Shown: positions 12,234-23,706 of the stretch, one piece after another | How the letters are laid out: each line of letters starts with the position of its first letter | How positions within the stretch are numbered: position 1 is the stretch's first letter | Source of the DNA: Darksidea phi | Lineage: Eukaryota > Ascomycota > Dothideomycetes > Pleosporales > Lentitheciaceae | Direction of reading: 5' to 3' | Length of the DNA: 64,000 nucleotides | Assembly (NCBI GenBank): GCA_030770425.1 | Contig: JASJFT010000154.1 | Location: 44,102 to 108,101, forward strand | Program-made: the position numbers and the translations under genes | Notes under the pieces: generated by a model | The model's database searches: none | What the model was told of the DNA's origin: nothing | What the model saw: only the letters and a program-made list of their open reading frames with translations

Positions 12234-15200
12234 GGCTCCACGGGTGAGGATGACAGACCCAGGCAGCGGTAGCAAAGGCAGCAGAATCAGCAAGGCGCTC
12301 GCGGCGAAGACGACTCTTGTAGGGCGGGCTGGCGCGCGGGATGAAAGCGGCTCATGGGTGCTCGGGCCGTGTGTGGTTGCTTGTTCCGGGGGCGCTGCAC
12401 CACGGAAGGGGCCCTCTCGGTGTCTTTGTCCCTGGCGTCGAACCGAAAGTATGTGTGATTGAGTGGACCCGACTCGGCCGTGTGTGTCGGCGGGCAATGC
12501 ACGGTAATGACGGCGGGCGGGCGCGTCCTTTTGTATAGGGCGGGCGACGGACAGGGGTGCGGGTTGCAGCTGCGCGATGGGAAGCTGCGAACGGGGCGGC
12601 GCGTGCTCCTGGGGCAGGCGCGAGTGGAGGGTGAGTCTGAGGCAAGCGCGTCCCAGCCAGCGTCGCCAGCGGCGCCAGCGGAGCCCACGTAGACCAGCGC
12701 GACTAATGGATGCTGCGCTACTTTGTGCGTGTGGCTACCGGTATTGAGCCCACTGAACCTTGCTGCCTCGATGCGGGGGAGCTCTCGCTCGGTAAGTAGC
12801 TATCTGCAGCCAGTATCAGCTGCTCTGCCACGGCTAGGGCTCCGTTCGGGTCCCGTCCTCCTCACTCTGTGGCGTCGTGCAGATCGATTGTCCGCGTTGG
12901 CGCGCCCGCACACGACCGCCACCAAACCCAACAGGTCCGCGGCGCGCCTTGGCCCTCGTGTCGCCAGCGTGAATGGAGGCAGCACCTGACTGCCAGCTCT
13001 GTGCTGTCCGGCCAGCCCTCCTCTCCGCCCGCACATGCGGCCCAGACGACGACTCGCAGCGCCCTGCCTTTGCGCCAGCTGCCGCCTGTCTGGACGTCGC
13101 ACCGCTGGCATCGCATCGCACCGCGCACCTCATGCCGGCGTGGCCGTGGGCTGACTCGGGATCGCACGCCGTTGTGTCAACGTCGTCCCGGGCTAATTTG
13201 GACCAGCATGACGGAATACGGAATGGGCACTGTCGTTGCGCTGACATGCCAGCAGGATTCGCCAGCACCCGCCTGCAAATGGGCTGCTTGTCGCTGCGTG
13301 CGGCGTGCTGCGTGCTGCGTGCTGCGTGCGGCGTGCTGCGTACTGCGTGCATTCCTGCTGGCGCCGCGCCCACGCCGCTCCAGAGGCCGTGCCCGCCAAC
13401 ATCTACCTTCGCTCGGCGTCTCAGATGCACAGGCTCGTCCCAGGTCGTCGACATTGTCGCTTGATGCGCTGTCGACACCTCGCCCAAGGTTCGCTGAGCT
13501 TGGGTCGCCGCGATCGTCCGCCTGCCCACAGGCCTGGGTGCGACGCTGACGATCGCATCTCAGCTATCAATTCTCCGCCTGCGACTAGCCATCGTCCAAG
13601 CCTTCCCTCCGCTCGGCACCTCCACGTTTCCGCCTTGTTTTGCCCTTGACCTCCTGTTTCGCCCTCACCCCGTGCCTCCATTGACAAAGAATTGCGAAGA
13701 TGGCTGCTTCCTGCGCTTCAAAGGGGAGAACGGTGCTTAGACTAGAGCTGGGCGCTTACTCAACCGCTAGGGTCACACAGATCACAGTTCGCATGGCCGT
13801 CTCATATGAACATGTCCGGTGCGTAGTGGAGTGCTATCAATACACCCAGTAGATGAATTGTACACGTTCCTGGCTAATGCTGCTGGTGACTTGCGTTCCA
13901 CAGCACAGGCATTCCCCGACTGTCTTGCTGTTTCGCTTTCTTTTTCGGTCCGAGATATGACCGTTGAGACAAGAGAAGTGAACTCTAGCATTACATCAGA
14001 AGACGAGCAGCCTGGGCCGCACCATGTCCATCTCCAAAGCGCTAGATTTAGTGCTCTCGGCGGGCGTTTGAACACCAAGTGGAGCAACCCGCCCCAGTGT
14101 CCGTTTCCAGCTAGTGCGGCTCCGAATGGTCTCTCCTCTAAACACTCTACCGTCAGCCGTGACACTTACATAACTTTGACGGCACTCAACGCAATCCAGA
14201 GTCGGTCGAGCGCTTAATCGGGTGTGCGCTCTTCGGCCGTATTGACTGTGGCACAAGGCGACGGGTGTCGGCTCAACTGCGGCAACCCCCGATTCATTTG
14301 CACCCACCAACCCGTCACGCAAAACCTCCGCCTAGCGTCGCTGAAAGAAACAGTCATATAATGCTCCGTGATCCCTCCAATATTGTTAGATTTGGCGCTG
14401 TGACACGATGCATTCCAGAAGACCACGCTTACTGAGCTTCGCCCGAAAGCGGAGTCCGAAACCCAGGGTGGCTCTCGCATCAGCACCAACACCCAACAAC
14501 ACCCACCATCCACTTTTGCGCTTCGGATGCAGGCTATCCTCAACTACGCTGACCTCATATGGCGAAGTTATGGAAGCGACGAATGCATTCGCCAGGGCGC
14601 TGCTTTCGTGGGCGTACAGGGAAGTTGGCCCGGCACTATCGCTGAGCGAATTGATGTCGCAAACCCGATGATTATTCGCGGCTTACGCAAGGAAATTGAA
14701 TGCAAACCCGAGTATCGCCCCAAGTCCCGCATCGCCACTATTTTGCACACGGTGCAATGCAGTCATATTGATGTCCAAGTCCTCACGAGAGCGAACAACG
14801 ACCGTTTTTGGCTCCCGCTCGGTGCGCTGGGTAACCTTGGCCACCAAATTTGCTGCTTCATCGGGTATCTTTCCTGGACCGAGGTGAATGGAACTTCGGC
14901 CCCGCGTCTCGGTCTGCAAACAGCGCAGCTCTTCTAGTTACTTGCCTAGTCTGGCATCGCTAGGAGCAAGGTGCGCTCCATGATCATAACCATGCTTATG
15001 CTCATGCTTCAATAACGTCGTTTAGTTCGGATAAGGTTGCACTCCTCGCCAAAGCTACCCATCACGGGGCGTCGTATATCCGCAAGAATACAGAAGATTG
15101 CGGGTCCCAGTAGTTCAACAGTAGACTAGCATGCAAGTCACTCATAATCCTCCTATTACATTCATTTAGTATTACTCTTCGAGCTACTCAAGGCCCTACC

Positions 15201-15714
15201 ATTCACCTCAACACATGTCTCACACTCTCCCTTGATGCGGTATCCAGTCCTCGCACCATTCCCGATCCTTGCTAGCCGCTGTAAACTTATTTCCAAAATC
15301 TCTAGAAGTAAGCAACAGCCAATAGGTTATGCACACAGTACTAGATGCTGCAACATTAAGGCACGCGTTGGACCTTGTCCCGCGGTCGAAGATAGCATAT
15401 ACTAGTTTCTTATGACTACTAGGTGTCATCTAGTGGCAGCAACCACTAGATGTTTTGGCGTTACGACTGATACGATTATATTGAGATACCCATATAGCAT
15501 TAGAGAAAAAGCGGAGGTTATTTTCAAATAATATCTTTTAAGTGGAATAGTGGCTTCCCTTGTAGTCTTGTGTTCCTTCATCGGTCGTATACAGAAGGAA
15601 GGAACTGTAAGTAACGTCGAGGCATCGTATACTATGCAACCTCTTCCCTCTAGTACCATACTGTCACATTATACTGTCTTCATCAAGCAAGCCAATCGAA
15701 ATTTTTGCATCGCA
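12234..15714. other. Intergenic, G+C-rich then mixed; no gene recognised
   Basis: 12.2-13.7 kb is G+C-rich with many overlapping frames on both strands, the usual sign of compositional rather than coding openness. A plus frame at 14527-14937 (136 codons) is the least unlikely gene candidate, but it has no known relative and no clear introns. From 15.1 kb the sequence becomes A+T-richer towards the nucleotidyltransferase gene. Confidence 0.4.
13297..13356. repeat. Short tandem repeat (GTGCTGC / GTGCGGC units)
   Basis: About eight imperfect 7-8 bp units built on CGTGCTG and CGTGCGG, ending at TACTGCGTGC. In translation they give runs of Ala-Ala-Arg on one strand and Cys-Val-Leu on the other, so the open frames crossing it are artefacts. 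Confidence 0.8.
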
Positions 15715-16542
15715 ATGTCATCGCCTGTTCCAAGCATAGAGTCAACGGGATTGTCGGCCAAAAGCGAGGACATCACCGTAGGCAACGTATTTGAGTCCAG
15801 CAAACGTACGTGAAGTAACGCAAGTCAGGTAGGAAAAGCAATTGCTAAGCATGATATAGTCATTTACGATCAAGTATGCGTAACGGTTAACCCGCCGCAG
15901 CCGTCAGAAGAGGACTTCCACGACTGTATGAAGGCAATTCACAAGGCATTGACCAATCGTGGACGAAAATACTATTTCTTCGGGGGCATATGCTGCAAGT
16001 TGCTTGCAGGAGTACCGCGTAGTACCGCAGACATCGATGTTGTAATCGAAAACTGTTCGATGGCCCTGCCAAACCCGCGTGATTGGTTGGCCAATGAGCC
16101 TTTTTTCTGGAGCGACAAGCACAAGCAATACGTCTTCGTTATAATGCGAGATGACCACGCGGACACGTCACACCCCGACATCGTATGGCAAGGGCGTCGC
16201 TTCGTCGAAATCGACATCAACATCGCTGGATGGGGCAGCTTCCCAACATTCGACAAGATTAGCAATGCGCTGGTTACGTTGCCGAAATCATGCGGAATGT
16301 CATTATCGCGAGAAGAGCTTTTGAAGCTTAAAATGGCGGGTTGGAATGAGAAATCGCGCCGTGAGGGGCCGAAAAGGGACAATGACATCGCAGACGTCGT
16401 TTCGCTTCGCACAGTGATGTTTTTGGAAGGCGAGTTCTTGGATATCAACAACATGAACGTTGGCATGAAGGAGGGTTTGAGAAAGTGGATTCGCGAGTTT
16501 CGCGACGATAACGAGTGGAGACAAATCGGTGTGTTGCTGTAG
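15715..16542 (+). CDS. Nucleotidyltransferase-fold protein
   Basis: Two exons, 15715-15805 and 15860-16542, joined in frame (GTACGT donor, ATATAG acceptor) into 257 residues. Residues ~70-95 carry YFFGGICCKLLAG followed by RSTADIDVVI: the GG/GS helix and the DxD metal pair of the pol-beta nucleotidyltransferase superfamily. A third carboxylate sits in FVEIDINIAG about 50 residues on, at the expected place. So all three metal ligands are present. The group resembles AbiEii-like and other stand-alone transferases; the acceptor is unknown. The C-terminal half (KLKMAGW, RDNDIADVVSLR) has the DxxD helix seen after the core in such proteins. Convergent with the gene at 16687. Confidence 0.7.
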
Positions 16543-16686
16543 AAGCTTAAGAGGCAACATCTATACTCTTGATATCATAACTATATAATGCTCGCCAAAA
16601 GACCTTCGCGCCCCCCAAAAAAAGTCCGATTAAGATTCCTTACTGATAATTACGATATCGACCTTTGCTATATGCACTCATTCTGC

Positions 16687-17682
16687 TCAGCTTTCTGACG
16701 ATGTTGGTGGATCTTCAGCCCAGCCAAATTCGCAAAAAAGACCAAAATGGTCGCTGAAATGCGCTGTGGAATCTGAGCCTTTGCCTGCAATATCCCCAGT
16801 ACTCTGGTTGGCGAATGAGCATGTCGGCAAGATGCGCATGCTTGAAGGGGTAAGATTGAACAGGGCAACTTTGTCGAGACGGTTCGGCGGAAAATAATTT
16901 TCACCGTGTGCACCCCAAGTAAAGCCTGGATCAGTTGGGTGGAGACGAGCCCATGCGTCCACAAGACCGTTACTGGAAACGATGCCGTCGTCTTCAGGGA
17001 GAACAGGATTGAAGTCGCCGGCAACCAACCCACGGCCAGCTGTGCAAAGATAAGAGGCAACGAGAGAGAGCTGCTGCGGTCTCCACGAAGGGTTGATTGG
17101 CAATGAGTCAAGATGAACGTTGATAAGACGGATCCTGAGGGAGCGCCCACTGGATGGATTGATGAGCAAGTCACAACACAACGCATCGCGCCCAAAACGG
17201 CTCGGCAATGGTACTCTCCAGATGGCGCCGAGCGAGACGGAATGAGTGGCAAGACATGACTTTGATATCAAGGTGACAGTCGTAAACAATTGTTTTCCAA
17301 AAGTGGAGGGGTTGGCTTCGCTTGTATGCCAATGCTGCTGTATCCAAGGATTTGACAATAATGTTGTGAGCGCATCCTTAGAGACCTCCTGAAGGAATAT
17401 TATATCGGCGCTAGTCGTCGTCTCAACAACTCGGAGAAGTGCGGACATGCGAGAACTCGGTGATGGTGCGTCGGCATTGACGTTCCAGCTGACAAGATGA
17501 AATACGCCTGCCCACTGATGTCTGATTCCGCCGGCTTGAGCTTCGCCGACGAGTGGAGTCCAATGTCCTTGGTGAAAGCGGTGCCATTTCTGGAATCTGG
17601 GCCTCGTCTGCGCGGATGCAGTCACTGGGATAGGCGTTTTTTGCCACCATGATTCGACCTGGTTGCGCACCTGGGATAGCAT
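16687..17682 (-). CDS. Endonuclease/exonuclease/phosphatase-fold protein, TDP2-like
   Basis: One exon of 331 codons from the ATG at 17682. The metal-dependent EEP motifs occur in order: VSWNVNADA (~residue 65), ADIIFLQEVS (~92, the catalytic Glu), RLINVHLDSL (~186), GLVAGDFNPV (~220, Asp and Asn), the Trp and the LDKV strand (~270), and the final SDHFGL (~312) with the Asp-His pair. The WNV/LQEV/GDFN/SDH spacing is that of tyrosyl-DNA phosphodiesterase 2, which frees covalent topoisomerase adducts from DNA 5' ends, though fungal members of this group are not all proven to do so. All active-site residues are present. No nuclear signal is obvious. Confidence 0.8.
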   Translation of the reverse strand: MLSQVRNQVESWWQKTPIPVTASAQTRPRFQKWHRFHQGHWTPLVGEAQAGGIRHQWAGVFHLVSWNVNADAPSPSSRMSALLRVVETTTSADIIFLQEVSKDALTTLLSNPWIQQHWHTSEANPSTFGKQLFTTVTLISKSCLATHSVSLGAIWRVPLPSRFGRDALCCDLLINPSSGRSLRIRLINVHLDSLPINPSWRPQQLSLVASYLCTAGRGLVAGDFNPVLPEDDGIVSSNGLVDAWARLHPTDPGFTWGAHGENYFPPNRLDKVALFNLTPSSMRILPTCSFANQSTGDIAGKGSDSTAHFSDHFGLFCEFGWAEDPPTSSES

Positions 17683-17875
17683 GATGAAATCGGTCGATGA
17701 GTGTGTTTCTGGTGTTGATGAAGGTGATCTTAAGGAATAATGGTCGATGGGTTAAGGGTAGCTACGTGGCTCACCAGATTTCTAGCGAACAGCCAAGACT
17801 TTCCTTTTTGGTCCTAGTACCGTGCTTAAACTAGTTCCTGGGAACGGTAGGGTCACCAGAACAACCTCCCAGGCT

Positions 17876-17926
17876 CGTTGAATGAGTAGCAGCCATCGCG
17901 CCGTCAAACTCGCAGAATATTACGCG
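17876..17926 (-). repeat. Dispersed repeat, copy B (end fragment)
   Basis: The stretch carries AATGAGTAGCAGCCATCGCG followed by CCGTCAAACTCGCAGAATA, which matches one terminus of the repeat unit at 59941-60117. Only the terminal ~50 bp are present. Confidence 0.7.
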
Positions 17927-18258
17927 CGTTAATAGATAGCTCTCCATTAGGGCGACGATTTCCACTAATTTCTATACCAAAGGAGCGTTGTAGGGGCATG
18001 TTGTAGATAGCTGAAGTGTTGGTGTTGATAGGTGTCGCATTTTGATGGGGGCTTGGCGAACCAGACTTTTGACGCATGACTGTATCCTATTGGTATAGTA
18101 AGATGGTACTTGGTCGCCTTATATGTGGGGGGCCGGGTGGCACCGAGGTTGGAGAGGTATAGAAGAGTTGTGACTTAGTCAAGAGCACATGGTGTAGTGG
18201 GCAATATGTATTGTGAGAGACAATGTTGTATTGACTACGGAGACTATCTAAGGGATTC

Positions 18259-18720
18259 GTGGCTCATTATATATCGCTTTACCGACAGCTGAACAGCGCG
18301 GAGGCTGCTATCCTCACGCAGCTACGGACGGGCAAGACATTCCTCAACGAGTATCTGCACAAGATCAAAGCATCTGAGATGGCATCTTGCGACTGCGGGC
18401 TCACAGAGTCAATAGCGCATTTCCTCTTCCTATGCCGCAGATGGGAGCAGCAAAGAGTGAAACTAAGGCAGCAGCATAGAAAGCGGTTCAGAGACCCGTA
18501 ATACACGCTGGGAGAATATTCGAGCAGACGAGAGGGAGGACAGAGCATCGATGGACCCATAGAGCGTTAGAAACCAGACATTGAGGTGGTTCGAGCGACG
18601 ATTGAATTCGCGAAAAGCACCAGACGGCCACAGCCGAACCAACAAGATCTAGCAAGGGCTGATGAAGAGGAAGCCGAAGAACGGTGGCATCTAAGGATGC
18701 CGTCTCCTACCCCATGATCG
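18259..18720 (+). mobile_element. LINE (Tad/I-like) reverse transcriptase C-terminal relic
   Basis: The 80-codon frame at 18259-18501 reads AILTQLRTGKTFLNEYLHKI, then ASCDCGLTESIAHFLFLCRRW, the C-x-C...H...C zinc-finger-like tail found after the RT of Tad/I-type fungal non-LTR elements. Past the TAA at the end of that frame the same reading continues with KPDIEVVRATIEFA, the usual last block, but with a further TAG just before it (GCG TAG AAA, probably from Trp). The RT core and 5' part are absent. This is a dead 3' fragment of a non-LTR retrotransposon; LINE 5' truncation and RIP both fit. Confidence 0.8.
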
Positions 18721-19843
18721 ACGACAAGGCAAGCTGCCTATTAACGAGCCTCGGCCAGTGCGCTGCCAATTAAGAGGTGCACGACGCCGGAACCGCCCTG
18801 CTACGCGAGGCCTCTGATCCTATTCAGTTCGCCGTATCGGACGCTTGTATAGTACGGTAGTATACTACACTTTATTTCCTATGTTAAGCATGGTGTTAGA
18901 CAAGGGATAAGCAGGTCTCATAGATTTGGGTCAGTCATATTGACTATCACCCACCTCGATCCTTCGTTGCCTAGCACTGCGTATTGTATTGGTCTTGTAC
19001 CAGCGACCACCATATCTGCTACCTCGCACAACCGGGGCGCAAATCCTCGCGAAACGAGGGTCGAGAATGTATCGGATAATCGTTTGCTCTTCGGTCGCAG
19101 TAAGCTTCTAACAATTGGGCTGGCAATCGGCCCGGGCGAGGATACCGGTGTGTCTTCGGTGAAGGATAGAAAAGTTTATATTATTATACGCATCAGCAGC
19201 GCATCAGAGGCTTTTAAATCAGCCTTTCTTGTTGGCCTGAATAGCGATTCCTATTTTACCCTGTTGCAGAGGCTGATTTGGTTGTTTTTGTTGAGAAATG
19301 ACGCGTTGTATTATGTGTTGTTGGTGCCAGGAGATTTTGATCCGTTCGGTGATCTGACCCAGTCGGTGATCCAACACGTTATAGGTATATGTAAGCGGCT
19401 AGGGCCTATGTTAGATGACAGCGGCTCGCTGGATGGCTAAGCTCGCTTAATACTTAAGGGCGTCTGATTGCTTCAACCTCACGGCTGTATATAAATATAT
19501 CAATTCAGACATTCGATACACCACACTTCTACACCTACTTACAGTATAGGTTAGAGGTTTGGCTACGTTAACGATGTAGGGTTTTTAGAGAGGCTTTTCC
19601 GTATTAATAATACGGGTTTTAGTCCGTAGTAAGCGTCACGACATTCAAGTACGGCTCCTACATCGGTAGTGTGATTGGATAACACGGCTCGGATAACCAT
19701 TTGCAATTCCCTTTCTGTTCGCACCAGATGCCAGAGCTAATACATATCGAGCTGTCTTGCCTCTTTCTCTTTATAAACAAGCGGCTTTGCACGATACTCA
19801 ATACACGAGGGAGATACTTTAGACGTTACGCTTTATCGACTGC
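18721..19843. other. Unrecognised 166-codon frame and flanks
   Basis: A plus frame at 18940-19440 has no stop for 166 codons but no recognisable motif and a TA-rich 3' side. It sits directly after the LINE relic and could be repeat-derived. Nothing else supports it as a gene. Confidence 0.3.
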
Positions 19844-20262
19844 ATGGCCTCTGATACGACGAGATATCGTCATACTTTTTGGAACCTGAACGAGACACTG
19901 TGGGTAGAATTCTTTAGCAGTAGTTTTTGCGAAAGCAGATCATCGCTGCTGTGCGAGACCGTTGCCAGCACGGACAGGATGCGTAAAGAGCTGTACGGTT
20001 GGTACGAACTATTTGATCTCAGCGAGGGTAACGAGGTGATTCGCTTAAGCAGCATCGATACTTTGGACTTTCCCCTAGGCAGCAACGAGCCTGGCCGTCG
20101 TGCATTCATGTACGCCTAGTTGAGCAACAGATGGGGAGACATTGTTCAGAACAAAGAAATCATCCTGGATAGATGGGAGAGGCGCGAGGATTACAAGACT
20201 TGCTGTGAGCTTTTGCGCGTTGTAGAGGACAATACGAGGAAGAGATTATCTAGCTCGTCTTC
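19844..20262 (+). pseudogene. Unrecognised protein relic interrupted by TAG
   Basis: Reading starts at an ATG at 19844 (MASDTTRYRHTFW) and runs 91 codons to a TAG at 20117. The same frame then continues with protein-like composition (LSNRWGDIVQNKEIILDRW and onwards) for ~48 codons, until it meets the 3' end of the opposite-strand relic. The stop is CAG-like in context (GCC TAG TTG), as RIP would make from Gln. No family recognised. Confidence 0.4.
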
Positions 20263-20268
20263 GACAAT

Positions 20269-21469
20269 CTATCCCCAGATGTCAAATTTCCCTATCTCCA
20301 TGCAGTTTCTGTTAATTTCAAAGCCCCCAGTAGCCACCTTGTCTGCCATCTCCCTGATCGCGCTCTCCCCACCTTCCTCGAAAGTCGCCATGGCCGCCGT
20401 TGCAACGGTACTTCCCCTCATATTATCGTACAGTTGGAAGTAGATACCGTTTACATCCACCATTTTTTTCCCGAAGAATATCACTTCGGTCATCAGGCAG
20501 TTGATCTGCTCAACCAGCCAGCCGAAGTGCTCGTCGTCGTCCTTCCACCAGCCCGGCTCGAGCGGGTCCTCCGGATCAAACCGGAAATCGATGCCGCCCT
20601 TAGTAAAAAAGTAATCGCCCCCGCGATGCCGTTTACCTAGCCCATCGTCACTGAGACCGTCGTCAACGTCGAAACCGAAGCGCATTAGCGGCTGGCCGTC
20701 GATCTCGCCACGGTGCGCGAAATGAAAATGGAAGCCGTGAGTACTGATCCCAAAGACAGGGGTCGGGTCGTTGTCCGTCACGGTACTCCTCTTCAAGTTG
20801 CGAAACCCAGGCGCGGCTGTATCGTTCCAGAAGCCTAGATAGCGCACCTCCATTCCGAGGAGGGCAGAGTATTCGTCCAGTGCACGCTATACTTCGAGGC
20901 CGCGTTTACCCATAGCCCAGTTTTCGATATAAGTCTTTGCGAGATTGCCAACCCAGATCGCACTAAGGGCGGCCTTATCGAAGAGCAAGAAGGTGGTCCA
21001 GATACTAGCAATAGCAGAAACTATGCACATAAAGCCATTTATAGCACCGCCCTCTTCTTTATAATCCTTGCATGAATAGTACAATCCGAGCAAGGAAGGG
21101 CCGTAGCTAACGAAGAAGGCGGTCTTGTCGGCCATATTGAGACGTCTGCGCATGTCCGCTCCCGCCCAATCCCACATACGGTTATTTTCATCCCGGACCT
21201 GTAGAGCTTCGATATCGAAGCGTGAGTATTAGCTGCAAAAGTGCCAGGAAAAGATGAAGCTTACCCGTGATGTTCGTGTTCGGGTTGGTGTCTGGAAAGT
21301 CGATATCTGACGAAACATCGTCGTCGCGAACGACCAGATCAGTCCTCTCGGCCCAATACTTATCAGATTTCTCCTCCAGCAACGGGGATACCTCATCCTT
21401 TATACTTGAGGCACCTAGGACGAAGTAGCCTGAGGTCACAAGGGTATAAGAGATTACGACGGCTAGCAA
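20269..21469 (-). pseudogene. Secreted or membrane protein relic, in-frame TAG and unjoined exons
   Basis: A first exon from 21469 encodes a hydrophobic start (MLAVVISYTLVTSGYFVLGA) and an acidic segment up to a GTAAGC donor at about 21265. The second block, about 21199 down to 20269, encodes MWDWAGADMRRR, a hydrophobic part, then GISTHGFHFHFAHRGEIDG and an acidic tail ending KFDIWG. These two blocks do not join in frame at the best acceptor (CTACAG), and the second is broken by a TAG at 20888-20890, where the context (GTA TAG CGT) suggests a former CAG. Downstream of that stop the frame stays open for ~205 codons. No family recognised; the long open remains suggest recent loss. Confidence 0.5.
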
Positions 21470-21699
21470 AAGCTTCCGGGGAGAGATTATTTTATAGGTT
21501 CGCGTATAAGTAAGAAGAGATAATTCGAGGCGTATTTTATAAACTTTGGGGTTTTCTTAGAGTAAATTCCTATTCCACGGATAAATAAGGAGGTAGAGAC
21601 CGTCCTCTTTTATGTCTGTAAAGCGATCCATCGCAAAGAGTAGGTACTACTAATAGATGTGCTAGTAATTAGGCAGCCTATATCCCACTAAAGTGGCGG

Positions 21700-22240
21700 A
21701 GGCGTAAGTCGTCCAGAGATAGAAAAGTAAGACGGCGTGGATATCAGACAGGCGCAGATGAGTAAGAGAAGGAAGGGGCATAGAAGGAAAACAACCTAGG
21801 AACTGTAATCGCAGAGGATGAAGAAGGATGGAGTGTACGGCTAGGGGATGGAGGAGAGTAAGAGACGTAGATATAAGACAAGGAGAGGCGTAGAGATAAG
21901 ACAAGGAGAGGCGTAGATAGAAGACAGGTAGAGGCGTAGACACAAGACAGGGAGAGGCGTAAATATACCGTATTCTCTGGGTATTACGCCGGAAACGCTA
22001 ACTAAATTAAGAAACGAGCCATAATAATACGCCCGCCTTGGCTATTACGCCCACTCCAAAAGCTTTGTTGGCCCCACTCTCTGGGGTATACGCCCGGGGC
22101 GTAATACCCAAAGAATGCGGCGCGACAGGAAGAGGCACGAATACGAGACAGGCGGAGGCGTGGATGCGAGACAGGTGGAGGCACGGATATGAGACAGGTG
22201 GAGGCGCGGATATGAGACGGGTATGAGTGTAGGGCACGTG
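21700..22240. repeat. ~22-bp tandem array (GAGGCGTAGATA..AGACAGG)
   Basis: Imperfect copies of a unit of the form GAGGCG(T/C)(A/G)GATA..(A)GACAGG(A/T) run on both sides of a MITE-like insertion: roughly 21730-21965 and 22125-22240. The unit drifts between sides, the right half being more G+C-rich, which suggests the left half has mutated more. Confidence 0.75.
21968..22120. mobile_element. MITE-like element with 23-bp inverted ends
   Basis: The left end 21968-21990 (CCGTATTCTCTGGGTATTACG..) and the right end 22098-22120 are inverted copies differing at two positions. Inside, the motif TATTACGCC recurs in both orientations, as subterminal binding sites of a transposase often do. At 153 bp it has no coding capacity. 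It splits the 22-bp tandem array, so it inserted after the array formed. No clear target-site duplication can be read. Confidence 0.7.
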
Positions 22241-22466
22241 AACCTTTAGAAAAGGCGCAGACATCACAGAGGCGCAGACGCTAGAGGGAGGACCACATCC
22301 TAGAAGTCCAGGTTAACACAGAAGAAGTATTTAGGCGACCTTGTTCCCACCACAGAAGTGTATAGCACAGGTTTACTTGAGCATTCGTTCTCAACCTCGA
22401 CGCCTACAACCTCGATCGAAGATCGACACAACCCAGACAGCAAGGGCTATAACGACCATTTTCTCG

Positions 22467-23080
22467 ATGTATTTCTCAGCTCTTGTCGTGACTACCATTG
22501 CCTCCCTCATAGGGACAGCCCAGCCCTGGCGAGGTAAGTTGCCGAAACCGCATCACCCTCTGAAGCACCTACCATGTTATTACAGGGACTGCGTTTTTAC
22601 CAGCGCTGACGCATGCATCAAGTCTCCATCGCAGAGCACCAAGTAAAATGCGAGCCGAAAGAGAGTACGAGGCTCCGCCTCCTCTAGGGCCGATCTCAAG
22701 ACTGCTTCAGCTTCACCAACTCGGCAACCGACTGGGAAGGCGCCCTTCGGTGCGATGAGTACCGGTAGAAAAATAGTGGACCCGAGGGCCCGCTGAAGGA
22801 GGGTTGTACTTCTGACCATACGGGCGATTATAGTACGCTGGTCCCCTCGGGTGTCATCTGGGATCGCGGCGGTAGCGGTAAGGAGGTTAAATACGTCTTC
22901 TACTTGGCAAACGACTGCAAGTCCGAGATGGGGCCCAACGAGGGCGATAATAAGGTCTACATTCCTGAGTACTACGGTGCTCCGAATAGCAACAAGCCCC
23001 AGCCAAATCCGTTCAGCAAAATTCGCTCTTTTCGATGCGTAAGCTACGATTCATTTGTCCCGAATTCAAGTCTCGTATAG
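22467..23080 (+). pseudogene. Cysteine-containing secreted protein relic
   Basis: The ATG at 22467 opens a clean signal peptide (MYFSALVVTTIASLIGTAQP). The frame runs to a TAA at 22644. A second reading frame, from about 22643, then gives protein-like sequence interrupted by TAG at 22685 and about 22767: QDCFSFTNSATDWEG, CTSDHTGDYSTLVPSG and YVFYLANDCKSEMG, up to a stop at 23080. A GTAAGT at 22537 and an ACAG before 22586 could mark an intron, but its use does not restore the second frame. Both TAG codons sit where Gln is plausible. An effector-like secreted protein is likely; its family is not recognised. Confidence 0.5.
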
Positions 23081-23706
23081 TCATAAAAGATACTAACGAG
23101 CGTTTTTCGCACGGCTTTAGACAGATCCCGAGGTAGAGGATGTATTAACATGACTTTGAGAAGGGAAGTAATGAGTGTCGCTGAGCTCCTGAGTCTATTA
23201 TTATTGTATACTGACGCACTGGTGCGGGTGCGGTACATGTATCCCGAACTTTTCCTCGTACAAAGTTTGTCTGTTTAGAGTCTAAGTGAAATCTTGCGAG
23301 GATACTCATCCGGGCTTATTTTGTTTGGATTTGCTCTTTGTTTGGATTTGCATAGTGGGAGTCTCTTTTGTGAGGTCCGCACGAAACATAGTAGGAGTTT
23401 GTACACAGTAAAGGTGCTATACCTACACCTTATACACGATAATAGAGCTGTAGAGCTGTATACAGTACGACGAGGTGATGTTTCGAACATTGAGGCGTTG
23501 GACGAGAAATGATATATGATGCCGAACCACAGAGCGTTGGGAGACCAACAGCGGTAGCGAGGAGTTAGCGTACCAACACTACCACCTACCACCCACAGTA
23601 TAAAAATTACCCGCGATAATACCAGCATCCCACTTACATCTATCTCTTATCCTCAGCCAGCTTCCTTACCTCTTCCTCAAACTTACCATCAATACCTATT
23701 AACCAG

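Noticed and set aside
12834..13549. Long overlapping open frames on both strands
   Set aside because: They follow from high G+C and a 7-8 bp tandem repeat; translations are Ala/Arg/Cys runs.
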